From positions 27,960,665 through 28,024,664 of the forward strand of contig CM119265.1 of assembly GCA_051294375.1 (NCBI GenBank): 64,000 bases of DNA, written 5' to 3'. The position numbers were made by a program, and so were the translations under genes. How positions within the stretch are numbered: position 1 is the first letter of the stretch; every line of letters begins with the position of its first letter. Source of the stretch: Paraspadella gotoi. Taxonomy: Eukaryota > Chaetognatha. Positions 9,121-21,667 of the stretch are shown here, piece after piece. The notes beneath the pieces were generated by a model that was given only the letters and a program-made list of their open reading frames with translations, had not been told where the DNA came from and searched no databases.

Positions 9121-11295
9121 ACTTATTTTGCAATGTTTGAAAATTCTTTATTGGATATTTTCGAATTTGTAAATATAATTTTTCAAAGCTTGTATTTGTT
9201 TTAGTAACTTTTCTTAAAGCTAGATGCTAAGTTTTTCATTCGAGTCAATCCTGAATTTGAAAAGTCAAATGCCTGATTTGTTTATTCTGACGTAATTTTT
9301 ACGCAACATATATTAATATTACCATTTTGGAAAAAAATGTCATTTAAATAAACATGCGTATGGGAATATTAACTTTAACTTAGCTTCTACTCCAACTTTT
9401 ATCAGAAAAAACATTTACTTATCAGTGCCATATGGACTACAATTTTATTAAATATAAACATTCAGTACCGTAAAACCAAATTTTACTACATGAGTAAACT
9501 GAAAGAATAAAACAAAACTATTTTAAGTCCGGGATCACTCAATTCAAATTATAATTAGGCTAAAGCCGAGCTCGGATTTCGAAAGGAGAGCTCCTGACGA
9601 TTCCGAAAATGTATTCACTTTACTATTTTTTTCAAAGGCGTCATCGTTTTTTCGATTTTTTTTTACTATATAAAAAATAAAGAAACCTATTTGAAGAGTT
9701 GCAGCCCAAACGGTAAGGCGGTTTCTCATGAAATTTGGCATGGATTACCTTTAGGTAACGAACTCAGATTCTATGAAAAGATATTTCAAAATTTGCCTTC
9801 CTTCATAGAAAATTTGATATTTTTAGTCACATTTTTTGTGATTAATTCCCTTAATATCTTTGAAACGAAAAACATTTTTCTAAAAACGCGCTCATAGAAT
9901 CTCCCCACCTTTCTTTTCTTGCCGATATTTTTTTTTTCAAGAAGAGTCCAACGGTTTGAGCTGCAAACTCTTCGTTTAACTAACTTCACTTCGTCAAGAA
10001 AGTTAAATTCTGTACTCATTACTTTTGCAAGATTCACCACAACATACACAAGCACGGGATGTGATGATGGAGTTTGTTCAACGCTAATGTCTTAAAAAAA
10101 TGGCTTACTGTTTTTAATTTTTTTAATTCAGATTTGATTTTTTTTTTCAGAGATTCCTTTGAAAATAGGGCCAACTTTATTATGATATAAAACATTTACA
10201 TGAAGAAAAGTAAATTTCAAATAAAATTTGATAAGTTTTTTAACTCATAAAACTCATAAAAGCATAAAAATCCGTCTGGAAAATGTGTAGAGTAGTTTAT
10301 TTTTAGACTTATTAGTGATACAACTCCAAGTATGTAATTGTACCAAAGAAGAATTAAATATAAGAAGTAGAAATTGAGCTTACGGTAAAGAATAAGTTTA
10401 AGTTGAAAATTTGGTTGTAAAAATTAGCTTACAGTTAAAAAATTATTTTCTCCTCTGAAAATCTAGTTTTCCGAGAAAAAAAAATTTGTTTAAATTTTTA
10501 TGAACATTTTGGGTAGAATTTTTAAAAGTTTTCGATTATTTTTTAATAGAAAACCTCTTACAAGATGTGAGAAAATGATTAAGATACAGTAAATTAAGAT
10601 GTCTACAATTTAGAGTTGAGTGATCCCTGCGCCTTAACAAAACGTAAGCTATTTTATGTCCTCGGTGAAAAAAAAAAAAATCTTAAATTTATTATTTAAT
10701 ACTTAATCCTGCCATCTCGACCTCGGGTTTTAACGTTTTTTTCTAAATATTTAAAAATTTTTATCTAAAAAAATGTATCTAAACTGCGATTATGGCGGCT
10801 TTGAAAAAAAAAATACTTAATTACCCTAAACCACCCCTGTCGACGAAAGTAAAATTAATCCACTTACCCTTAACCCCGGTCGGCGAAAGTAAAATTATGC
10901 CTAATATTGATTAAATGTTAAATTGATAAAACCAGAATCTTAAGTTAACCTCCTGGATTCCTCGTTCTCCTCCCGCATAGAACTTACCCTTTTCTTCCGT
11001 CCAATCGTCTTCCCTCTTTGCTAACCCTCGGTCCGGGTCAGGCTTTACCCCCCCCCAGCGCTGGCCTCCTCGTGCAAAGGTCAGTGAAAAATGATGGTCA
11101 GAGAACGAGGGAATGGAAGCGACCGATGTGGGCAAGAGATAAAGATGAGGGAACAGATGGTCAAGTAGATTAGGAAAAGGCAACTCTATTAGTGATAGCC
11201 ATTGCAATATTAGAAATCGGTGGGACGATAGTCAATTATGATTATATTTTTATAAATAATAAAACTCGATTGAATTGTGTATTGTACCGTTGTGA
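9121..11295. other. AT-rich sequence without a recognised gene
   Basis: Stops in all frames and many A/T homopolymers. A roughly 33-base direct repeat (CGAAAGTAAAATTA core) occurs near 10843 and 10876. The segment 10920-11160 is partly repeated at 16415-16635. I see nothing else. Confidence 0.5.
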
Positions 11296-11320
11296 NNNNN
11301 NNNNNNNNNNNNNNNNNNNN
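11296..11320. other. assembly gap, exactly 25 N
   Basis: A fixed-length gap. The sequence on its right restarts at material equivalent to about 5310, some 6 kb back. Confidence 0.95.
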
Positions 11321-12443
11321 TAACCTGATTATTTTCCTTTAGATGTCATTTTTAATTTCGAAATTTCGCAACGATTCCAAAATATATTGTGTTAAGAAGA
11401 CTTACCAATCCGGGTAAGTCGTCCTTACACCAAATGCCGGGTCTCGTAAACTCCTCTTATTCCTCGCCAGAGACAAAGCAAATCTTCCCGCCAAATATAA
11501 AACTAGTTATCGGAAGGCAAAATAGAACCAGATGTTCGTGACAAAATCTCTCTTGATTCCATTGATTTGGTCAGAGAATTTTTGATGCTGCTTTGTTGGT
11601 CAGTCAGTTTAGTCTTCTCTTGGACGCTCAACAGTTTCGTGCGTGAAAAAAAAAACCAAAACAACAACAAACAACAACAACAACAACGTTAGGTTACAGG
11701 TCGAACGCAAAATTATTCGTGGACAAATTCATTGATTGTATCATTGTATGCAATAGAGAATGTATATTTATCATTTTAAATCCACGAAATTTTAGAAAAA
11801 TATTCCTCTCGAGTATAAAGTGCACGTTCATTTGATTAACTTTTTTAAAATAAATTGCAGAAAAGACCAAAAAGAAAAGAAAGAAGTTTTTTTTTCTTAA
11901 AGAATATCGTCCTTATTGAGAAATTAAATATTTTAAAAAATAATTATAGACTTTAATTGATTATAATAAATTTACTAACTTTATTATTTCCAGTTTTTTT
12001 TCTTTTTCCATTCAAACTGCGTCCGTTTTTTGCCACCCAAAATCATTTTCGATAATCTGAATCGCCCCCTCGTGCCTTTTCTCCCACCGAATTCCCTATT
12101 TTTTTCCCGCCAAAAATTATCTCCTCTCGTCTCTTCTCTCTCTACTCTCTCGACGAAAAAAAAAAGGATTATTCTCTAATCCAGAACAAGAGTTTAACTT
12201 TCTACCTTAACGTTGCCTTCCGTAAAATGGTTCTTGCCGCACCGTCCCTCTATCCATTTCGCGCCAAATTGGTCATATTCAAACTTCACTTATTCCATGC
12301 CGTCCTATATATTTTTTTTCAGTCGGTCTTCCCCACACACAACAAGCCACACTCCAACTTCGTAACCGCCCGAAATTCGATTTTGACCATTTCGACCTCT
12401 TTCGAAATCCTCCAAAACTCGAGCCCTCAAATTCTCGCACAAA

Positions 12444-14624
12444 ATGAGCCGACGCAGAACCTCGAAATGGACACCACGCACCACTCACGGTCGCGGAGGA
12501 TTTACCCGGATGTAACTTCCAAATAATGCTAATCCCCTTCTCACACACTTTTATTCTCCCACACTCCACCTTTTTCGCTCCACCCAATTGCACACCGCAT
12601 CACACACCGATCCACGAGTCTTACTTCTTCCCCCGCACACACCACCAAGCGTCCTTCATTGTCGGTCACCCCACGGAATCCATTCTCGCCTCTCGATGTT
12701 ATCGCGGCCTTCGGACCACATCAAAGAGCAATTCCTCCCCCCGCTCACGCAGCCAACATATCATCACATGCTCCTTTAGATTCGTGTCAGTCCGGAATCT
12801 GACCGCCGTCTTACACCTTGACCGGGACCGTGGATGAGATGTCCGCCACGGAGTATATCCGGCTCCATCAGTCTATAGGAACTTCCCCCACAATCTGCTT
12901 CCCAGAAAATGCACGATACCTCCGGGCTCTCATTGCTTTCGGAGGATTATCCATCGGTCCGAGTGTAAGTTGTTTGATTTAAGAATTGACTATTTTTGGA
13001 CATTTACTAATAATAAGACAAGTTTAATAAAGCTTCTTATCGAGTTTTAGCACTTTTTCCTCGGGCGTAATTGAGTACTTCCGTGTCGAGCAATAGGTCA
13101 CGCCCGTTGGCCCACAGAAACTTTTTAGTCCGGGATCTGCTTTCAGCAGATCCCCGACTCTATTCACAGTTGTCGGTCGGCCGTCCGGTCCTCCCACCTC
13201 AATATTGTCGGGCATGTCGCTTATATTAAATGTCAGAACCATCGAATTAATCGATAAATTGTGCAAAGAAAAGATGCCCGTCCTTCTTGTCCGTCCCCTC
13301 CTTAGCAAAAACACCAATTACTCGTGAATTGGATGGATGAATAAAATAAAATTTTGTGAGTGGTAAGGAAGTGTGTGATTGAGCTGTATAGTAAAAGTTT
13401 CGATGGAATGTCCCGAGTGAAAATGATTTTAAATAGTAAAAATTTATTTTTTTATTTTTTTCTAATTGAACACCAATTAATCACTGATAAATGGGCAGTT
13501 GGACTTGAAAAATTTTTAATTTGGTTAGAAAGGTCTGTGATTAAACTGGAAATCGAGTTTCGATGGAATCGTTTTTGAGGAGTTAGTTTAAATGGAAAAA
13601 AAACAGAACCTGTTTCATTAATTGATTAATGCTTCTTTTCCTTTAATATTAAATGTAAATGCCAGGATGTATTATTAATCAATAATTAATTAATCATCGT
13701 CAATTGTTATCGACATAATTCTCATCGTCCATTGCTTTTATCGTGGTTAGGGACGAAAAGGACTTTAAAAACAAACAATTTGGACAATTAATTAATTTAA
13801 CTTGAATTATTTAATTATTAATGGAATTAATTAACGATAATAAGTGCGTGGCAGATCCGACATCTGTTTGCTCCAACTTGTTATAATAAAGTAATATAGT
13901 GTAGTCGGGCATTGCCTAGGTTCACCCCGCCTATAAGCCCAGTGGGCTCAATTGAGTAAGCCATCAGCTCATGACCACTAGTACCGGTTTCAAATCCCCA
14001 ACCTGGTACCTACCCTGCGGGTAAGCGTGAGGACGGCCGTAAGCGCCTTGGGGGCTTGGCAAACCCCTCAAGCCTGGTTCCAAGCCCAGGACCCGTTCCA
14101 TGTCTGCCCTAGAAGGGGGTTATAGAAGTTGACGGAATAGTCATCTTCTGCCACCGTTAGAGCCTTATCCACATATATATAAAAATTTATTAAAAATTAA
14201 AAACCTGAAGCGAAGCCTTAAATTCCCTTTCAAATCTTCCATTGACCCCGACCCTTTCCAAAACAAGTCGGCGGTATGTAAGTTAACCCAGTTTACTAAT
14301 TTACTCCTTTTATTGCCAACTAACACTAATTTTTTTTAATATCCAGCCTCGGAACGAACAAGAAAGATAATGAACGAACCGATAATTATTTGGGATTTTC
14401 TGCGCGTCGGTTATCGTCATCACAGCGATGGAACACTGGAGAGATGTTCCAACAGATTGCAATTTTAAGTGTGACCCACCAGAACAGTGCTATTCCGAAC
14501 CATGGACGACGTTCCTGGTTGTAACGATTACCAAGCGTTGTCAGACCAGCCAGACGATGGTAGAGAACGAAGAGAACGATAATTTAAGACAGAAAAGGAA
14601 AAAATGAACTTTTCGGATCGTTAG
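12444..14624 (+). pseudogene. broken second copy of the three-exon PLDLS gene
   Basis: The start (ATG 12444) is kept but an extra C two codons later shifts the frame. The exon 2 equivalent, about 12510-12965, is shifted repeatedly, and the exon 3 equivalent (14346-14624) carries several more indels before the matching TAG at 14622. Splice sites remain recognisable (GTGTAAGTTG near 12962, ATATCCAG near 14346). Between about 12220 and 12770 there are many substitutions to C, giving CAC-rich runs, unlike the indel-only differences in the introns. As it stands it cannot encode the protein. It may be an assembly artefact rather than a true pseudogene. Confidence 0.7.
13905..14190 (+). mobile_element. 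second reading of the intron-2 SINE
   Basis: Same head, B-box region and tail as 7811-8085, with indels. It occupies the same relative position within the duplicated block, so it is not an independent insertion. Confidence 0.7.
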
Positions 14625-16640
14625 TCGTTGATCGTTTTTCATAAAACCTAATTTCGGAGGTGGGAATGCGTTTTTTAGCTATCAATCCCAGTTTTTTTTT
14701 TCAGCTTCAATGTTACATTCAAAATTTTTTCGCAGATTTAGAGTTTGAAAGCACAGAGGTGGCGCTTTTAAATACCAAGAAGCAGATATTCTTTAGATTG
14801 TTCTAGTTAATCGTAATTGTTGGTGTTTGGGGCTATTAGTTTTATCTAATAGTACGTACCTTCGGGTTTTAACGTACGATGATAAACTGAATTTGTTACA
14901 TTATACAGCCGATTCAGTATTTAACAGGTTAATTAAGTCCTAACGCACATTTTAAGACTTACAACGTTTTGACAATCACTGGATACGACGGTCTTGTCGA
15001 TTCAAACGGCGATACGAAACGTCGAACATTTTGTGATTATATATATTTAGTTGGTTGTTTATTAACGGATTTTTACTATTAAGCTTTGATTTCTATTGTA
15101 GTTTCATATAAGCATATTGGTTTTTAATGAAACTTTAAAATGTTCAAGCTTGCAAGGCTCCACTTTCTCTTCGTTCTACAAAAAGCGGCAACACCTGACC
15201 TCTACTGCATGCCCTGGAGCCGCGAAATTTAGTCTCGTTCAACGTGTTCCCAGATTAGACTCGTGACAATTATCTTTGATTCCGCTTTTCGATTACAACC
15301 TTTATTCTGAAGAGGGATTTTACTTCATTAACTTATTTTGCAATGTTTGAAAAATTCTTTATTGGATCATTTATCGAATTTGTAATATAGGTTTTTTATT
15401 TTTTTTGGGTTTTATTTATCAAGGCTGGTTGATATTAATTTGTTTTAGTTAACTTTTCTTAAAGCTTGCATGTCTTATAGTTTTTCATATGTAAGAGTTA
15501 CTAAATCCTGAATTTGAAACAGTCAGGATGTGCCTGATGTGTGTTTATTCTGCATCTGTAATAAATTATATACGCACACATACAGTTATTATTGTTTATA
15601 ATATATGCCATTATATTGGCAAAAAAATGTCATCTTAAATAAAAACTCGATGCTTATTTTTGTTGGCATGATTACTTTTCATATACTTGTTTCTTATCTT
15701 TTTTATGGCAATTCGCTATTCTATTTAATCTTAAAAAAGTCTATTTAACTTATATCTAGTTGACTAGAGACTCCCGTAGTAAATATTAAAAGAAAACTAA
15801 CATTTTGATATAACATTATTGAATGTAAATAATAGATAATCAATTCAGTGGTGAAAGTAATAAATCACACATTACTAGTATAGCTAATTTATTAATGTCC
15901 CGTGAAGAAATAAAAAATATCTTTTATAACATTTATTATTTAACTTACCTTTTAAGCGTTCTAACCATCATTGTTTTGCGCTTTATATCTCACGACTCTC
16001 TCAAGGGGTTATATATTATTATATACAAAATCAGTGAGACGTTTTCTAAATACAGTCTTATAATAATATTTAGTGGATCCTAAAATGTATTAGATTGCTG
16101 AATATACGACCGCAAGATTGTTATTAAAAATTGGGCGCGGGCATGTTTTGTTGTAGATTTTTTCGAGAGTAGTAGAAAGTATGATACTTTTGTAAGTACA
16201 TCGTTGAACACTAAACTCCATTCCTCCGTATGTAAAAGTATTTAACTTAATTTACGCCGGTAACCTCTCTGGTCACTCATCCTGGGAGAAGAGCAGAAAA
16301 AGGAAATATAAGTAGCAACGGTTACCACGGATGGAGCAGCGCGGTCGAGTAGAAGAGTTAATGCCATTAAGAAGATAGGGGATGATTGATGCAAGAAGGT
16401 TTATGTATAGGTAGAAAACCAGATCTTAAGTTACCTTCCTGGTTCCTCGATTTTCAACCTCCCGCATAGGAATATACCACTTTTCTTCTGTCCATCGTCT
16501 TCCCTCTTTGCTAACCCTCGGTCCGGGTCAGGAAGGCTTTTACCCGCCCCCCCCAGCGCTGGCTCGCTCGTGCAAAGGTCAGTGAAAAATGAATGTCAGG
16601 AGAACCGAGGGGAATGGAAGCGACCGAGTGTGGCTTAAAC

Positions 16641-18198
16641 AATGTTTGACAGCACAAGAACTACCCGGATATCATGGATCGCGGGGCAGAGTGAGACGGT
16701 ATAGGTACAATGTGAGACGTCAAGAAAGAAGGATAGTAAGAAAGAACCCACATTAAGAGAGAAAAAGGAAGGAGAAAAGATATGTGGCCATATTCTATTA
16801 ATTTAAACCCCAAAAAAAATATTTTAGTGGTATTTCTAATAAATTGCCCCATATGCAATAAAAACGTAATAGTAAACTTATCTCGCTAACGAAATCGGCT
16901 GTTTTTTTGTTGTTTTTTTAGGGACCTGAGATGAAGTAAGATAATTCTTCCAAATCTAAAGAAATTCTCGTTAATGAAATTAGTTGATAGGGAATTCAGT
17001 GACACTACAATAATTTGCAAGTTCAATGGCGCTGATGGAGAACGAACTCGAGTGCCGACCTATTGTGTAGTATAGATAAAAACCGGAAAAGATCGAACTC
17101 TGCCTTTTGTGATTGAGATCAAATATCCCTAATTACTTTAGTAAAATCTGCGAGTGGACGTGATCGTATACAAGGAGGGGATAGAGGAATAATAAAGCCA
17201 TAGATAAATAGATGGTAACTAAAGGGTGAGTAAGGGTAGATTGGAAAGTGTATTGAAAGGGATGGTCAGGAATTGGGAGTTGAAGAGAGGGATGGATGAA
17301 TGATTATGACGCAGGAAATTAAAGATTAGCGGTAAGAGAGAGAGATGGAATGACCATGCTCACTATATGGAGGATAGAGGATGAGGGGAGTGAAGAAACA
17401 GAATCCATGGATATCACTTGTTTATTTGACGTTGCTGGGGGTTTTGTAGTATGCGGAGGGTGCTTATTGTGTGGGAGGGGTGTATATTGGGGGAGAAGAG
17501 GGGAAGGGAATTGGTGGGAGAGGGATGTAATTCTGGGTGGGTAGACGAGTTTGTGAATGTAACTTGAAGTGGGAGAAGGGCTGTATAAATTGAGGGAGGA
17601 TTGGGGGAAGGAAATAGAGCGAGGAAGGGGACTGGGATGGATTGAAAAAATTAATAAAGTAAGAGGTTTATAGTACAAGAAGTAAAAACAATTATGTAGA
17701 CTTTGAGAAGTAGAAAAAATAGCAACAATGAACGAATGAAAATGATGAGATCTGGTCATGAAATGAAATGAGGGGACATATGATAGAACACATTAATGAG
17801 ATGAATGTGTGAATGAATTATGGGGAAGAACATGAATGAATCGAGGGATACAAAACCAAGAGAGGAACAAAACCACGCGACACGAGCCAGGAATGGGATC
17901 AGTATTTAAGGTACAGGACAGTGGACTTGTATGGGTGAATATGTGAAGGGGTTGGGACTCGACTTGCTCGATTGTTTTTTGCGCTGAAAAAATGGAAGTA
18001 GGAGGTTATAGTCCGCGGCTAGAAGTCAATGTTCCTATGGCGTGCCGAAAAGAGAGAAATTAAAAAGAAGCCAAGTGCGCAGACAACCGGAGTATTAGAC
18101 TAGCCAAGACCCCAAGGTGTAATTAAGTTTAAAGATTAGGTAGATCCAATCCAGATACGACCACCGAGAGACGAGCGATGAAGCTATAATGAAGAGAG
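16641..18198. other. unique sequence without a recognised gene
   Basis: Moderately purine-rich. The minus-strand frame 17319-17759 is Ser/Pro/His-rich and has no recognisable domain. I see no repeat family. Confidence 0.4.
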
Positions 18199-18417
18199 AT
18201 GAACGACGGAAACGCGCAACTAATGGAAATTGTTTGCATTCTGACCAATTTTAATGCTTACGAAGATAACAAAGGCGAAGTTTATTCGAGTTCCATCTTA
18301 GTCATCATAATAACGAAGATCGTCCATTTTCTCATTGACGTCGTCGAGAAATTATTCACCCCAGGTTTGGTTTTTTCCCATTTTTCTCCTCCTCCTTCGT
18401 ATTCATCACATTTTTAG
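18199..18417 (+). CDS. hypothetical ORF, possible first exon
   Basis: The frame starts MNDGNAQLMEIVCILTNFNA and continues through an acidic turn (EDNKGE) into a hydrophobic stretch, SSSILVIIITKIVHFLIDVV, then EKLFTPG before entering a pyrimidine tract. A weak donor, CAG|GTTTGG, lies at about 18364. The first 55 residues look protein-like rather than repeat-derived, and the hydrophobic stretch could be a membrane segment. No family is recognised and no partner exon was found. Confidence 0.25.
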   Translation: MNDGNAQLMEIVCILTNFNAYEDNKGEVYSSSILVIIITKIVHFLIDVVEKLFTPGLVFSHFSPPPSYSSHF

Positions 18418-18419
18418 CT

Positions 18420-19110
18420 AATATGACATTAGCTTAATTTTTCAGAGAGGGAAGCGAGTGCTTAGACAAACCTGGACAGACCCCGACCGACCGAAACGAC
18501 CGGGACAAAGGCAGCGACAAGACCCGACCGACAGTGCTCTCTCTCTGTCGTCTTACGGGTCTCTCGCATTCCGTTCACAAGACAGACACAGCGAGTCGAA
18601 GATGGGAGGGAGGGAAGGGGGGAGGAGAAAGGAGATGGTGAAAGGAATAGGGAAGAGGGAGAAGAGAGAGAGAGAGAGAGAAGAGAAGAAGGGAGGAATT
18701 AAAATGGGGAGAAATGGAATAGAGGCGAAGGGAAAGAAAAAGGGAGGTAGAAAATGTATTAGAAGCGAAAAAGGAGAAAAAGAGAAAATAAAAAGGGAAG
18801 GGAAAATGAAAAAAAGGCCGGGAAAAAAAATTAGAAAATGGGGAAGAAAAGAAAAGGGGGGTAAAAAATAAGGAAGAAAAGAAGAAAAAAAGGGGAAAAA
18901 AAAGGAAAAAATAATTTTTACAAGGAGAGGGTAAAATAGAGAAGAGGGGAGAAATATTAAGGGACGGAGTCCGAGAAAGAGGAGGGAAAAAAAGGAAGAA
19001 AAAATCGAATTAAATATTTTGGTTTTGGGAAAGGAGGAAAAAAAAAGCGAAGGAAATATCATTGGACTTTTGGAACAGTCGGGAAGGTGGGGAAGGGGGT
19101 AGGTGAATCT
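18420..19110. other. purine-rich low-complexity tract
   Basis: GA- and GGGAA-rich sequence from about 18600. Long frames on both strands here (plus 18458-18871, minus 18553-19119) reflect purine/pyrimidine bias. Confidence 0.7.
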
Positions 19111-19119
19111 CATTCTCAT

Positions 19120-19185
19120 TTCTCGTTTCCATAGCGACGGTTACGCTTGACGTCCGCGTCTTGGGTCTCACGTCAGCGCCCCGCG
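19120..19185. promoter_or_regulatory. promoter-like patch: X-box-like and CRE-like sites
   Basis: GTTTCCATAGCGAC at 19125-19138 resembles the imperfect inverted repeat bound by RFX factors (GTNRCC, spacer, RGYAAC) with one mismatch in the second half. TGACGTCC at 19148-19155 and TCACGTCA at 19168-19175 resemble CREB/ATF sites. The patch is CpG-rich. No convincing adjacent first exon is identified, so this is suggestive only. Confidence 0.3.
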
Positions 19186-19809
19186 TTTCACCTGTTCACT
19201 CGGGTCTCTGTCGTCTTCCAGTGAAACCTAATCACAACCTCAACGGATCACGCCTCTCATGGATGACAAGCTGGCTTTCTTTTTAAAATATTTCTTCCGA
19301 TTTCCTTCAAAAGAAAAAATCACGTAGTCACACATCGCGCTCACGTAATTTTTTGTCTCGTCTCCCTTCAAGTTAGATTCACTGATTCCGCTTGAACATT
19401 TCTTTGCGATTTAACTTAAATGACCTGGAAACACGAAAATGTAATCAGTGGCGTAAATATCAAGGTCAGTCTAAATACAATACATGTAAATAACATGCGA
19501 CCACGAGACAGGGACGGATTTGAAAACTGAACCCATATTTTTCTAACTCTTGAATCCATTCATTATTTTCGTTTCTGTCATACGACAGCAAAGCTTCCCC
19601 ATTTTCCCCATCAATTAGCCTCACTACAGCATCGCTTCCCCCTTTTCTCCATCATTACTCTCCTCGTACTACATCGCCCTCCTCAAGATCCGCCCCCCCT
19701 TTCTCCAGCCGCAGCGTCGCCGCTTCGGCAGCTGCCGCACGTCTCTCCTGTCATCTCGCGCCATCGAGCGGGATTTTCTAGAGACACGTGATTCCATGAT
19801 TCTCTGTCG
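19186..19809. other. unannotated spacer
   Basis: Mixed composition, stops in all frames, nothing recognised. Confidence 0.4.
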
Positions 19810-19947
19810 CTCGAGTGGAATGCGAGAGAGAGAGGGAGAGAAAGGGAGAGAGAGGGAGAGGAAGGGAGAGAGAGGGAGTGAGAGGGAGCGTGAGAGAGGT
19901 AGAGAGAGGGAGTGGGAGAGAAAAAGAGGAAAATAGGGGACAGAGAA

Positions 19948-20002
<55 letters not shown>
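19810..20002. repeat. GAGGGAGA repeat merging into (GA)n
   Basis: Imperfect GAGAGGGAGAG units at 19820-19930, then pure GA at about 19947-20002. Ser-Leu frames on the minus strand are artefacts. Confidence 0.9.
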
Positions 20003-20005
<3 letters not shown>

Positions 20006-20079
20006 GGCATTGTAACAAAACAGAAATTAATAATACTGTTAGAATAATACGTGTAATGATAATAATAGTAATGATAATA

Positions 20080-20111
20080 TTACATTAACCAAGTAAACTT
20101 GGTTAATGTAA
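20080..20111. other. perfect 14-bp stem hairpin
   Basis: TTACATTAACCAAG (20080-20093), a TAAA loop, then its exact complement CTTGGTTAATGTAA (20098-20111). It is isolated and no element boundary is recognised around it. The rest of 20112-20540 is AT-rich and featureless. Confidence 0.85.
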
Positions 20112-20559
20112 GGTCTTTTGATTTCCCTTCGTGATTTTCCGGTTTCTCTCAAGTTTTTACGAAAGGGAAGAAGAGAAGAAAATTAAAGGGGAATTTTAAT
20201 TGAGAATAATTAATTAATTAATAAAAATATAAAGCTAGGCGGTCTAACTAAATTGCTATACTTGTGGGAAATAATGCCAAAAGATATGTAATTCCAGAAT
20301 GAGGGTTTACACAAATAAAAATAAAATTTTCAAACCAAAATCGCGCTAATTAAAATCAAAAAAATCTAAGGGAAAAAGGGAAAAAAATGAGAATAAGAGG
20401 AGATAGAAGAGGAGATAGACTTCAAGAGACAAGAGAAAAAATAAAGAAAGGATAGTCAGACCACAAGCAAACTTTGGCGGTGGAAGAAAATGAGGAAAAG
20501 ACATGACGTCGCTTTGTCTCGATCTTGCTCAATGTCTTGTCTTCGTTAATTGTCCTTGT

Positions 20560-20940
20560 CCATTTTCCTCAATTTCTCTTTCCCTTCCTATCTTCTCCTC
20601 AATTCCTTCTTTACTTTCCACCCTTTTTCTCAATTCCTTCTTTCCTCTCCTCCCTTTCCTCAATTCCTTCTTTCCTTTCCTCCTTTTTTCTCAATTCCTT
20701 CTTTCCTTTCTTCCCTTTTTCTCAGTTCCTTTTTTCCTTTCCTCCCTTTTCTTCAATTCCTTCTTTTCTTTCCTCCCTTTTCCTCAATTCCTTTTTTCCT
20801 TTCCTCCCTTTTATTCAATTCCTTCTTTTCTTTCCTCCCTTTTCCTCAATTCCTTGTTTCCTTTCCTCCCTTTTCTTCAATTTATCTTTCCTTTCCTCCC
20901 TTTTCCTCAACTCCTTCTTTCCTTTCCTCCCTTTTCCATT
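20560..20940. repeat. 31-bp pyrimidine minisatellite
   Basis: About twelve copies of TCAATTCCTTCTTTCCTTTC followed by CTCCCTTTTCC. Because 31 is not a multiple of three and there are almost no purines, all three plus-strand frames stay open, which explains three overlapping frames of 150-179 residues. None is a gene. A noisy second version is at about 38230-38600. Confidence 0.85.
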
Positions 20941-21432
20941 TTCCGGTTGTTATGAACCGAATCTTTCCAATCGGTCAAGCGACCTTGTGGTTGGCGAAGC
21001 AGATGGAATTGGTAGTTTCTGTCAATTGCTGTTGATGTTCTTGCTATTGATCTTTTTGCTGTAGATGTTCTTGCTATTGATGCTCTTGCTGATGAAGTTC
21101 ATGTCATTATTGTTATCGCGACAATTATCGTTGTATGTTTTTAGCATTGATACTACATTTTGAAATGAACGTTTACGGAGAAAAAAATAATACATCTATA
21201 ATTTTAAAATATGGATTTAAATCCTGTGAATAATCGTAAATGTATCTTTGTAATAAAATCGTCCTGTTTTTTTATTTGTTTTATTTGTTTTGTTTTTCAC
21301 GTTCATTCAGCAAAACAAAAGAAATGAAGAAAAAAAAACAGCAATGAGGCGGTGAGATTCCCAATGATTGCAGTCGGTCGATTCTTGCTCTGCCTTCCTC
21401 CGTGCAATTGCGTTTGGCAAAGCTCATTGACG

Positions 21433-21642
21433 ACCGTGTCCATTGCTGATGGTATTGCCATCAAAGCTCATTGCCGACCGTGTCCATTGCTGTTGGTATT
21501 GCCATCAAAGCTCATTGCCGACCGTGTCCATTGCTGTTGGTATTGCCATCAAAGCTCATTACCGGCTGTGTCCATTGCTGATGGTATTGCCATCAAAGCC
21601 ATTTGCCGACCGTGTCCATTGCTGATGGTATTGCCATCAAAG
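21433..21642. repeat. 44-bp tandem repeat
   Basis: About five near-identical copies with a core of TGATGGTATTGCCATCAAAG followed by CTCATTGCCGACCGTGTCCA. It runs directly into a 25-N gap, so the array is truncated by the assembly. The repeats are contiguous with no spacers. A longer, noisy version is at about 39100-40110. Confidence 0.9.
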
Positions 21643-21667
21643 NNNNNNNNNNNNNNNNNNNNNNNNN
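21643..21667. other. assembly gap, exactly 25 N
   Basis: Interrupts the 44-bp array. Sequence quality is visibly lower from here to about 40.2 kb. Confidence 0.95.

Larger units (their letters stand above)
11321..16640 (+). repeat. noisy direct repeat of 5310-11150
   Basis: From the first base after the gap the sequence tracks the earlier block in the same order: leader, three exons, TIR element, SINE, downstream islands, then the CTTTGCTAACCCTCGGTCCG block (near 11015 and 16505). Differences are mostly single-base insertions and deletions, increasing towards the right. This looks like the same locus read a second time from uncorrected long reads rather than a real tandem duplication, but a diverged second copy is not excluded. 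Confidence 0.8.

Noticed and set aside
18553-19119. 188-residue minus-strand hydrophobic protein
   Set aside because: Purine tract read on the complementary strand; Phe/Ser/Leu/Pro composition.
21433-21642. CRISPR-like array
   Set aside because: Contiguous 44-bp units without spacers in a eukaryotic setting; a minisatellite.
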